A stretch of DNA of 64,000 nt, taken from positions 21,632 through 85,631 of the forward strand of contig AUXH01000011.1 of the NCBI GenBank assembly GCA_000482145.1. Reading direction: 5' to 3'. The notes under the pieces were generated by a model, which saw only the letters and a program-made list of their open reading frames with translations, had not been told where the DNA came from and made no database searches. The stretch is from Strigomonas culicis (Eukaryota; Euglenozoa; Kinetoplastea; Trypanosomatida; Trypanosomatidae). Positions 55,886 through 64,000 of this stretch are shown one piece after another (within the stretch, counting starts at the first letter, position 1; each line of letters starts with the position of its first letter). The translations under genes were made by a program, and so were the position numbers.

Positions 55886-57585
55886 TTTCTCCATTTATAC
55901 ACTACTATACCTTTCATTCTTATTTTCCTTTTCACCTGTTCTAGTATTTACGTTTACCTCTCTTCTTTTGTGACCTGTTATGACTACTAAGCGCAACACG
56001 CTGCGTAGTTGGCGTGAAGAGAATTGTGTGTATCTTTAGCATTCACACTTTGGAGCACAAGCTTTGTCTTTTTTTTTTTTACGTTTTTACTTCCCTTTTT
56101 TCTCCTCGTTAAAAGAAAATGGAAATGCAATCTACCTGTTGACGCTGATGAACTGTTCACATGTTCCGCCCGCTTATGCAATTGAACTGAGATGCATCTC
56201 TATTTCTTTTGATTCGATCTATGTATATATATAAAGAAGACCAGAGGCGAGCAATAACATCTGTTTTATTGAATTCCTTATACACATGTACTGGATGTGT
56301 TTTGTTTCATCGCGCTTGATCGATTTGTGCCTTATTAAATCATCTATTATAAATATATTATAATTCTACTATAATCTCTTGATGGAACACACTTTGAGTC
56401 AAAATTGGGTGTGGCATAAATGCCCTACGTACACACTATCCTTTTTTTTTTAATTCGTTTATACTCTTTTTTTTCTCTCTTTGCATCATTTATCTTCTAA
56501 AAAAGAGCGACCACTATCAGGTACAGCAGAAAAGTGCGTCACTGTTAATGCAGCATATCTTTGTCCACCTGTTGCAGAATTTGCGATCTTCATGTTTATT
56601 GTGCAAGAAATAGTAGTCGTCCATATTTCTGCTTATTTGATTTGTTTGAAGAGCTATTGTTTCTTCTTCCCCCTTTTCTGCTCTATGTTACACACGTATA
56701 CTGCAATGTACATGTGCCTTGCTTCCTTTTTTTTTGTTTGCTACTAGATTTTTGTTGTTGTTCTGTGTCCTTTCGAGTAGCATTTTAGTAATACCACACA
56801 TTTAATAGAGAAGGCCATTTCATCCTCCACAACTATGCATTCGGTTGCCGCTAGCTGTGCGTTTTTCACCCGAGTATTAATGCTATCGGATCTTGCGATG
56901 GACGTCCCGGATCGAGATACCACACTGTCAATGTCTGCTTAAAAACGAAGGAGCCTGTTTAGAAGTAAACGTGTCTGTCGAGGTGTCCGACTAGGTCGAT
57001 GGAGTCATTACCACGATGCATGTGCGCTTGGAATGTACAGGCCAGTACGTTTCGTCGTCCTCATCCTCACGGTGAGCTTAGTCAATGAATGAACTCAGGA
57101 TAATTTGGTGATACGAGCCATTACAATCGTTCTCTGTTTTTGTTGCGGTTATTCTCGGATGCGTATTCAATTTAGCGTTCCGCATGCTGCATATATGCTC
57201 TTACTTCATTCTGTTCGTACGCTCTGGATTGTTTTTTTTTCTTTTTGAGCTGTGCTAGTGTAGTCGTGTCTGCGTGTTGGTTTGGTGTTATTCTGCTTCT
57301 TTTGCTCTCCTCTCTATCCTTATTTCCGGTATCATTTTTTTTTAAATCTTCTATCCTTTTTTTTCTTATAAACCTTTCAAACGTTTTTTTTTATTGATTA
57401 GTCAAATTGGCAACAGCTGAAGTTGTATTCTTTTTTTATAGCACATTTTTTTTTTGAAGATACTTCTGAAGGGTAACAAGGACTCGGCACAATACTCTTT
57501 CGGATTGCCGTGAGTCGCGGATAACTTACCCTCTTGATCATTTGTTACTTCTTTACTCTCTGTGCACGCAAAGGATTCCTGTAGG
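55886..57585 (+). other. 1.7-kb spacer, AT-rich with a GC-richer patch
   Basis: No convincing gene. AT-rich at 56220-56480; a patch at about 56825-57130 has near-coding base composition with only a 36-codon frame from 56834. The 3' part is T-rich and ends with the acceptor candidate AG at 57572-57573 after CTTCTTTACTCTC, 12 nt before the ATG of the leucine-rich-repeat gene. Confidence 0.5.
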
Positions 57586-60500
57586 ATGACTGAATTCCCC
57601 AACTACTGGTCTCCCCTGATGGAGGCGAGTGTGCAGTTGGCCATCGAGTACATGCCACACGTGTCCTACGCGCTGCTCGCCTCGTCGCTCAACGCCCGGG
57701 CCTTGGGCGAACTGCACGGCGCTGTGGACGAGGTGACGGAGACCCGATATGATGCCGAGGAGAATCTTTTCGAGGACAGTGATGATGATGATGACAATGA
57801 CTTCATGCGACTGAAAAGAGAGGTCAAGGTACTGCGTGTGGGCACCACGGGCTTAGCCCATGCGGTGCACTTTGTGAGAGAAGAAAAACATCCCGACTAC
57901 CCTTTCTGCATCATCAACGTGCGCGATATCAAGCGACTGGAGTATATGATGTGGTGGCTGCAGATGACACAGCCGCGCGCCATCGAGCTTCAGCAATTGG
58001 AGACAACGAAACTGTATAGTGTGCGCCGTGTGCTGGAATTGCTGCTCACGGATGCGCCTGTACTCTCTTCCAATGTACCACTGTTCACCAACTTGATGGA
58101 GCTGAAGTTCGATGACGGCGACGGGTACAGGTGCATGGACATAATGGAGGTCCTCGCTAAGTGTGTGTATTTGCGCAAGTTGGCCGTACCTGCGTGCAAG
58201 AATATCTTCTCTCTTGAGGGATTGGAGAGGTTTACTCTTCTAGAAGAGCTGGACTTGAGCTACACCAATATAAGCGACCTCACATGGCTGCGCCAATGTG
58301 TCCATCTCGAACGTTTGCACGTGATTAAGTTCCGCTTTTGCGTCAAGCTAAAAATGCTGACTGGCATTGAAGGTCTACCCAGACTGAAGCACATCAACTT
58401 GTCGGACTCCGGCGTTATCAGCCTCACCGGACTGGAAAAGTGCCGCTTCCTTCGTACAATAAACTTGCATCGATGCAGTGATTTGCTGGACTTCAACAAC
58501 TTGAAAGATCTCGATTTGCTTGAAGAAGTAAATATGAGTGGCACGAATACGGAGAGCGTGTCCTTTCTAAGTAACGCGAGGTATCTTAAAGATATTGACC
58601 TCAGCAAGACGGGTGTGGCAGACCTCTACCCTCTAGAAATGTGTATATCACTGGCATGTTTAAACCTCCGAAAGTGTAAGCGTGTGTGTAGCATAGATGC
58701 ACTAAAGGAAATGTTGAACCTACAGGTACTGTGTATCACTGGAACAGCTGTTCAAGATCTTACGCCGTTAGCGAGGTGTGACTCCATGAAAGAGCTCCTA
58801 CTGAATGGATGTCGTGATGTGAGAAACATTGCACCCCTCTCTGGCATGACGGCTCTGGAAAAACTGGATATGACTGGAACATCTGTGAAAAAGCTTACAT
58901 CACTGAATCGTTGTACGGCGATGAAAACGTTATTAATGAGTGGATGCGGCGATGTGCTTGGCATTGAATCGCTCTCTTGCATGAAAAACCTCGAGGTGCT
59001 GGACCTAACGGGCACGGCAGTACATGATATTGCACCGCTAGCCAATTGTAACCTGATGCAGAAGTTGATCCTGAGGGATTGCGGTGGTGTGCGCCGGATT
59101 GTAAAGTTGTCTGAAATGACGCTGCTTGAGAAGCTGGACCTCAGTGGGACGGCTGTGAGCGATCTTGCGCCGCTAGCCCACTGTACCCTGATGAAAGAAC
59201 TTGTCCTGTGTGGGTGTAGTCGTGTGAACCGCATTGATTCACTTTCTGTCATGCAACATCTCGAGTTGCTGGATCTGACTGGCACCGCTGTGAGCGATCT
59301 TGCTCCGCTAGAGTCTTCTAAATCGATGAAAGAACTGTGGCTGATTGACTGTCGTGGTGTGAGTAGCGTTGCGTCGCTCTCCAAGATGGTAGCTCTCGTG
59401 AAACTCGACCTTACCGGTACAGCTGTGAGTGACATTAAACCTATAGAGAAATGTATCCGTATGAAGGAATTCATCATGAACGGTTGCAGTGCTTTGCGCT
59501 GTGTTGCACCACTTTCTGGAATGGTGAGTTTGGAGACACTCAGTCTAAGCGGTACGGGTGTAAGTGATCTTGCACCACTGACTCGCTGCGAGCGGATGAA
59601 GCACTTGCGCCTTGATGGGTGCAGTGGCGTGCAGAGCGTTGAACCGGTATTTGGCATGGAAAACCTGAAGGTATTGCATCTGAATGACACCGCTGTGTAT
59701 GATATTGATCCCCTTGCTCACTGTGTACTGATGGAGGAGCTTGTGCTGAACGGATGCAGTGGCGTAGAGAGCATTGCGCCACTGTCTGCTATGAACAACC
59801 TCCAAGTGGTGCACCTCATTGGCACCGGTGTAACCGATCTCGCACCGCTAGCCCTCTGTGGGGCGATGAAAGAGCTTCTGCTGATGGATTGTCATGGTGT
59901 CAGTAGCGTTGCAGCGCTGTCGCGCATGGGTGCTCTGGAGAGGCTCGACCTCACTGGCACGGCTGTGAGTGATGTTACACCGCTCGCCTGCTTTCACGCG
60001 ATGAGGAAGTTGGTACTGAAAGGGTGCTCTGGTGTGAATAGCGTTGCAGCGCTGTCGGGTATGGGTGCCCTGGAGAGGCTGGACCTTACTCGCACGGCTG
60101 TCGAGGATCTGTCACCGCTCAGGGATTGTGGACTCAAGGTGTTGAACTTGAGCGACTGTCATGCTGTGAAGAGCTTTTTGCCGCTCGCTGACATTCGGGG
60201 TCTGGAGAAGTTGGATCTCTCCGGCACTACGGTGAAAGATGTTGGACCGCTAGCAAACTGTAGTCTGATGAGGGAACTCGTACTGACTGGGTGTGGGTGT
60301 GTGGATAACGTCGCATCACTGTACAACATGGTTGCTCTGGAGAAGTTGGACCTGTCTGGGACTGGTGTGAGTGATATTGGACCGCTAAAGCGCTGTACCA
60401 ACATAAAGCAGCTCATACTGAAGGGATGCCGTGCTGTGAAGAACATTGAACCTCTCTCCAGCATGACGGTTCTGCAGACATTGGACTTGACGGACACTGG

Positions 60501-61635
60501 TGTGGACGATCTGACGCCGCTCTGTGGTTCTCATCAAGTGCGAACGTTGATCGTGAAACGCTGTAGTGCTGTTAACAGTATTTCGCCTCTTGAAGGTATG
60601 TTGGCTCTGGAGAAATTGGACCTAACTGGCACGACTGTCGAGCATCTCGTACCCCTAAGGCACTGTAACCAGTTGAAAGAGCTCGTAGTGAGTGGTTGCA
60701 GTCGCGTGCAGAGTATTGCTTCCGTGTCGCGCATTAAAAGCCTAGATAAATTAGACCTCACTCGCACGGCTGTCGAGGATCTGTCACCGCTCAGAGATTG
60801 TGGACTCAAGGTGTTGAACTTGAGCGACTGCCATGCTGTAAATGACATCTCACCGCTGGCCTTCCTCAGTGGTCTGGAGAAGTTGGACCTTTCTGGCACT
60901 GCAGTGAACGATGTTGCACGACTCGCGCGCTGTACCATGATGAAGGAGCTCGTACTGAATGGGTGTGGGCGTGTGGATAGCGTTGCATCACTGCCTGCCC
61001 TTTGCCTTCTAGAAAAGTTGGACCTGTCTGGGACTGATGTGCGTGACCTTGGACCTCTATCAAAATGTCACAGGATGAAGGAACTCCTACTGATTGGTTG
61101 TGGTGCAGTGCGCAAAGTTGCGCCGCTCTCCAACATGGTTGCGTTGGAGAAGTTGGACCTTTCTGACAGTGCAGTGAGCGACCTGACACCCCTAGGTAAA
61201 TGTAACATGATGAGGGTGCTCGTACTGAATCGGTGTCGTTGTGTGAATAGCGTTGTGCCGCTGGTCAGCATGACGACTCTGGAGACGCTCGATTTGAGCA
61301 GCACATGCGTGAAGAAACTCGAACCGTTAACTTGTTGTACCGCGATGAGGAAGCTATTGGTCGGTGGATGCACTGGTGTGCACAGTGTTGAACCGCTCGG
61401 GGCCATGAAGAACCTCGAAGTGCTGGACCTCAGCGGCACCGCTGTGGATGATCTCGCACCGCTCACCCGCTGCGTCTGGATGAAGGAGCTTGTCTTGAAG
61501 GATTGTCGTAAGGTGCGGAGCGTTGCAGCACTGTGCGATATGAAGAACTTGGAGACACTGGACCTCCGTGGAACGGGTGTGGACGATCGTACACTGTCAG
61601 CGAACTACCGACGCATAGCAAACCTGTTCTTCTAA
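57586..61635 (+). CDS. Large leucine-rich-repeat protein (LRRP-like)
   Basis: 1349 residues. A non-repeat N-terminal domain (about 1-150; acidic DSDDDDDND run near 64-73, then a conserved-looking VEYMMWWLQ-type block near 118) leads into about 50 leucine-rich repeats of 23 residues. Two types alternate: A, L-x-x-L-D-L-S/T-G-T-A/G-V-x-D-L-x-P-L-x-x-C, and B, M-K-E-L-V-L-N-G-C-x-x-V-x-S-V-A-P-L-S-x-M, giving a 46-residue (138-bp) super-unit. The type resembles SDS22/internalin-like repeats and the LRRP genes of trypanosomes, found in contingency regions. There is no signal peptide or transmembrane segment, so it is probably cytosolic or nuclear and binds a protein partner through the solenoid. 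Function unknown. The start follows the AG at 57573; the GTG at 57562 is rejected. Confidence 0.88.
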   Translation: MTEFPNYWSPLMEASVQLAIEYMPHVSYALLASSLNARALGELHGAVDEVTETRYDAEENLFEDSDDDDDNDFMRLKREVKVLRVGTTGLAHAVHFVREEKHPDYPFCIINVRDIKRLEYMMWWLQMTQPRAIELQQLETTKLYSVRRVLELLLTDAPVLSSNVPLFTNLMELKFDDGDGYRCMDIMEVLAKCVYLRKLAVPACKNIFSLEGLERFTLLEELDLSYTNISDLTWLRQCVHLERLHVIKFRFCVKLKMLTGIEGLPRLKHINLSDSGVISLTGLEKCRFLRTINLHRCSDLLDFNNLKDLDLLEEVNMSGTNTESVSFLSNARYLKDIDLSKTGVADLYPLEMCISLACLNLRKCKRVCSIDALKEMLNLQVLCITGTAVQDLTPLARCDSMKELLLNGCRDVRNIAPLSGMTALEKLDMTGTSVKKLTSLNRCTAMKTLLMSGCGDVLGIESLSCMKNLEVLDLTGTAVHDIAPLANCNLMQKLILRDCGGVRRIVKLSEMTLLEKLDLSGTAVSDLAPLAHCTLMKELVLCGCSRVNRIDSLSVMQHLELLDLTGTAVSDLAPLESSKSMKELWLIDCRGVSSVASLSKMVALVKLDLTGTAVSDIKPIEKCIRMKEFIMNGCSALRCVAPLSGMVSLETLSLSGTGVSDLAPLTRCERMKHLRLDGCSGVQSVEPVFGMENLKVLHLNDTAVYDIDPLAHCVLMEELVLNGCSGVESIAPLSAMNNLQVVHLIGTGVTDLAPLALCGAMKELLLMDCHGVSSVAALSRMGALERLDLTGTAVSDVTPLACFHAMRKLVLKGCSGVNSVAALSGMGALERLDLTRTAVEDLSPLRDCGLKVLNLSDCHAVKSFLPLADIRGLEKLDLSGTTVKDVGPLANCSLMRELVLTGCGCVDNVASLYNMVALEKLDLSGTGVSDIGPLKRCTNIKQLILKGCRAVKNIEPLSSMTVLQTLDLTDTGVDDLTPLCGSHQVRTLIVKRCSAVNSISPLEGMLALEKLDLTGTTVEHLVPLRHCNQLKELVVSGCSRVQSIASVSRIKSLDKLDLTRTAVEDLSPLRDCGLKVLNLSDCHAVNDISPLAFLSGLEKLDLSGTAVNDVARLARCTMMKELVLNGCGRVDSVASLPALCLLEKLDLSGTDVRDLGPLSKCHRMKELLLIGCGAVRKVAPLSNMVALEKLDLSDSAVSDLTPLGKCNMMRVLVLNRCRCVNSVVPLVSMTTLETLDLSSTCVKKLEPLTCCTAMRKLLVGGCTGVHSVEPLGAMKNLEVLDLSGTAVDDLAPLTRCVWMKELVLKDCRKVRSVAALCDMKNLETLDLRGTGVDDRTLSANYRRIANLFF
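58200..61600 (+). repeat. 138-bp LRR super-repeat array
   Basis: Roughly 24 head-to-tail units of two alternating 69-bp LRR modules. One block of 89 bp at 60082-60170 recurs at 60754-60842 (672 bp = 224 codons apart) with 4 differences by eye. It includes a variant module lacking part of the usual sequence (RDCGLKVLNLSDCHAV), evidence of a recent duplication or conversion inside the gene. Confidence 0.85.
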
Positions 61636-62421
61636 AAGGCTCTGGGGTCTTCATACACCCGAGTCTATTCCCTCTCTGAGAAAAAAAAAAGCATCTTTTT
61701 GTTATCAGTGGCCCCAAATACCTCTACGTGGTCGAGTGGACTGATCTCTTGTGTGACTTGTTGGATCTTTTCTTACCGTTGTTCAGTTAGCCAAGAGTGA
61801 AGAGCGACGTCCTTACTTCAAAGTTTATAAATAATAATGATATTAATATACATCTAGATGGTGTTTGCTTAACCGCTTGGAGACTGGCGGATATATTAAG
61901 ACTCCACCTGCCGAACAGGCGCTGTGCTCGCCCCCCCCCCAAAAAAAAAAAAAAAATTGTTATGGTGAAACAAAATGGACCCCCTTCTTTCAGTGCGTGT
62001 TTTTTCTTCTCTCGCTCTTTGGTGTAAATGTAATAGGTGATTCGGGACTTCGGTCATGAGTAGCGCATATGCTATTAGTGCTTTGTCTGCCTAATGAATG
62101 ATCGTATTCAATGCCCACCTTGTCTTCCTTCTATGTCTTCCGAATGCTGAATCAGTAGTAATGGTAGTATCTTTATTGTTTTCAAACGAAATACATAAAA
62201 CCCTATCTAATATATCCTCAAACATTTTTGTTGTTGTTGCTTTTGAGTAGTACTTCTTCTTTAAATTGTAACGGTCGCACCTTTGACTTGTTGTATTCCA
62301 TCGCTCTTATTACTTTTCAAGCGAAGATTGACAATAATAACTCTTGCACTGTTTTTCTATTATCCAACGTGAAATGGAACAAGTAACCGATAAGGAAGAA
62401 GAAGGTAACATATGAACTTCT
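61636..62421 (+). other. Spacer with C10-A16 tract
   Basis: AT-rich, with a GC-richer piece at 61870-61930 that ends in C10 followed directly by A16 (61931-61956). Poly(A) adjoining non-repetitive DNA could be a retroposon tail but no element body is recognised. No gene seen. Confidence 0.4.
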
Positions 62422-62835
62422 ATGAACGGCAGAGCGATGGAGCTCGTAATGGCTTATCTATCTCGTGTCTTGTGTGCGGTGTGCGCGTCGGACCGCAACG
62501 TGCGGGCTGTGGCTGAGCTCAGCGGCCCAGAGACTATGCACAACGTTGCGCTTTCGAGTGAACCGCATACAAGAGGTGCGGTCACTAACAAGGTGTGGTT
62601 TCTCATTTTGAGATTTAAACGCGACGAAGCGCATGAGGACCACGCGCGGTGCGTGCTGGACGTGAGTGATGTGCAAGCCGTGGAGTATACAACGTGGTGG
62701 CTTCAGTTGATTGGCGTGTGCTCCCTAGAACTAAGAAATGCAGACACACTGAATATCTCTCGCTTGGTAAGCACGCTTTTCGCGTTGCTGGCCAAGACAC
62801 AACAAACGGCGGGAGGAACCGTTTTGCGATTGTAA
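62422..62835 (+). pseudogene. Truncated paralogue of the LRR protein N-terminal domain
   Basis: 137-codon frame that aligns with the N-terminal domain of the upstream LRR gene. MELVMAYLSRVLCAVCASDRNVRAVAELSG corresponds to VQLAIEYMPHVSYALLASSLNARALGELHG, and DVQAVEYTTWWLQLIGVCSLELRNADTL corresponds to DIKRLEYMMWWLQMTQPRAIELQQLETT. The acidic insert is absent and the frame ends at the point where repeats should begin; the following 1.1 kb shows no leucine-rich repeats in any frame. This suggests a duplicated and decayed, or deliberately short, copy. No clear splice acceptor precedes the ATG. Expression is doubtful. Confidence 0.65.
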
Positions 62836-64000
62836 AAGTTAGTGTGAATGAGGATGCAGTCAGCCCGGTGGAACACAGAAATGCACCTTTTGTCTTTAAA
62901 GCAAAAATAAAAAAAAACGGTATGTATATCGATTTGTCTCGTTGGATTATTTGACATGTCAACATGGACTTTTTTATATCTTGGATTACAGTCTGTTTTT
63001 CTTTTATAATTTGATGATACAAGGTCCGGTGAACATGAGTAGAGAATTGTGGAGATACCATAATTACATACTCTTTATTCTTCTTGTTTTTTTTTCTTTC
63101 GTTCCGCCTTTGCACAGGGATGATCCGGTAACAAACAGTTAGAGTGTCAACGTTCAAGCGGGGTACATGAGTTCACACTTTCGGGTTTTCATGAGTTCCG
63201 TATCCATCGTGTAAAAAAAAAAACAGCCGTTCGCATTTCTATTTATTTAGTATCTTCTTCTCTCCATTGGTGTTGAACCTATAGTGTTTTATGCATTTGA
63301 TCTGTAGGATTACTCTCTTTCAACCTCCTTCTCTTCGCTTCTACGGCTGCTTCTCCTTCATTTTAGCGTTCATACTTTTTTTCCTTACGTCCATATATCT
63401 TCGCTACGGAGTGTGATCGATTCGACGCGGATGCACACGTATGCGTGAATGACGATGGTTAGTTTTGCCTTTCTTCATTGCAGCAGAGGGGGTCAGCCGG
63501 TCAATTCTTGCAAGACTATATATATATATGCGATCCTGCAGGGTGGCTCAGCAGCTCTGCTGCCTGGGTAGTGTAGCATCCGAGAGGAAGCAGGATCTTC
63601 TACAACAGCTACAACAAGGACAAAAAAAGTTGTATGGTAACTGAAAGGGTGCACACATTTTGAGAAGGACTTGCCACGTGGAAACGTTGGAGGAGTGTTG
63701 TCTAGTTCTTTCGAAATTGAAGGAAAAACTGAAGAGATGAATGGTGAGAAGGAAACCTCCTGTTTTGTATGTCCGTGGGGATTCCTGCTCCTGTTATTAC
63801 GAAGATGATGGCGACAACACAGCGCGAAACTGATGTCAATGAGAAGGGTAAAGCTAAGTAGATAGTGTGCCTTGATGGCAGGCGTGCATACTGCTGGGGT
63901 TTTTTTTTCCTGAAGGATGCACGCTGCACTCATAATCCGTATGACGGCGTGTGGTTGAGTGTGTCCTACTTTGTACGGTAGTACGGTTTGATGACCAAAT
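62836..64000. other. Gene-poor window end with composition change
   Basis: No reliable gene. AT-rich and T-rich to about 63480, then a (TA)6 run (63517-63529) and a GC-richer structured element (listed separately). From about 63580 to 63920 the + strand is purine-rich, unlike every spacer before it. A 146-codon minus-strand frame (63493-63933) has an unnatural composition and is not called. Confidence 0.5.
63532..63597 (+). mobile_element. Structured element resembling trypanosomatid retroposon 5' signature (tentative)
   Basis: 66 bp bounded by perfect 8-bp inverted arms GATCCTGC (63532-63539) and GCAGGATC (63590-63597), with an inner hairpin CAGCA/TGCTG (63549-63553 with 63558-63562). The order GGCTCAGC ... 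TGCCTGGG ... GAGAGGAAGC resembles, as I remember it, the first 77-79 nt shared by L1Tc, ingi, RIME and SIDER elements (the Pr77 promoter/HDV-like ribozyme signature). This was not searched, and no downstream retroposon ORF is seen. Confidence 0.35.

Noticed and set aside
56481..56747. 88-codon frame in the large spacer
   Set aside because: Hydrophobic, Cys/Phe/Tyr-rich translation of T-rich DNA with no splice signal or conserved-looking block.
63541..63615. Possible tRNA gene because of a box A-like TGGCTCAGCAG string
   Set aside because: No T-loop GGTTCGA-type box B at the right distance and no cloverleaf could be drawn.
63493..63933. 146-codon minus-strand frame at the window end
   Set aside because: No motif, composition unlike a folded protein, and it overlaps the structured element; kept as spacer.

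Overview
The window is nuclear DNA of a kinetoplastid (trypanosomatid) protist. At least 23 protein-coding loci and one gene fragment lie head-to-tail on the + strand, none with a visible intron. Coding DNA is GC-rich, the spacers are short and T/AT-rich, and most genes are preceded by a polypyrimidine tract and an AG, the signal for spliced-leader trans-splicing of a polycistronic unit. Several proteins are trypanosomatid in type (SL-spaced IFT genes, a leucine-rich-repeat 'LRRP'-like gene, a divergent mitoribosomal uL3m). AT-rich spacers full of poly-T and microsatellites fit Trypanosoma or a near relative better than Leishmania. I cannot name the species.

Layout. 1-18.7 kb: 3' end of a SEC24 COPII gene, an ATRX/ARIP4-type SNF2 ATPase, an unknown low-complexity protein with a charged C-terminus, a small ER/membrane protein, an SR- and His-rich RanBP2-zinc-finger protein, a phosphatase inhibitor-2 homologue, a polytopic membrane protein, IFT70 and RPB3. 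19-37 kb: an IQCH homologue, proteasome RPN1, a giant DOCK-family protein with about 40 octapeptide repeats, a dynein-2 intermediate chain (WDR34-like) and IFT27. Four of the genes between 15 and 37 kb are ciliary/flagellar. 37-46 kb: a tiny protein with a possible TSEN15-like C-terminus, a Qa-SNARE, cytosolic TrpRS, two unrecognised probably mitochondrial proteins and uL3m. 46.4-53 kb: a very large ZNFX1-type helicase with NF-X1 fingers and a terminal RZ finger.

From 53.4 kb the character changes. There is a type I Cys-rich surface-protein gene broken by one in-frame TAG, a 1.7 kb spacer, a 1349-residue leucine-rich-repeat protein, a truncated paralogue of its N-terminus, and a terminal gene-poor segment. 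That segment holds a 66-bp structured element reminiscent of the 5' signature of trypanosomatid retroposons. This end looks like fast-evolving, contingency-type DNA attached to a conserved core block.

Starts were chosen at the first ATG after a plausible splice acceptor, which shortens several longer open frames. Functional calls rest on motif recognition by eye; no database search was run.
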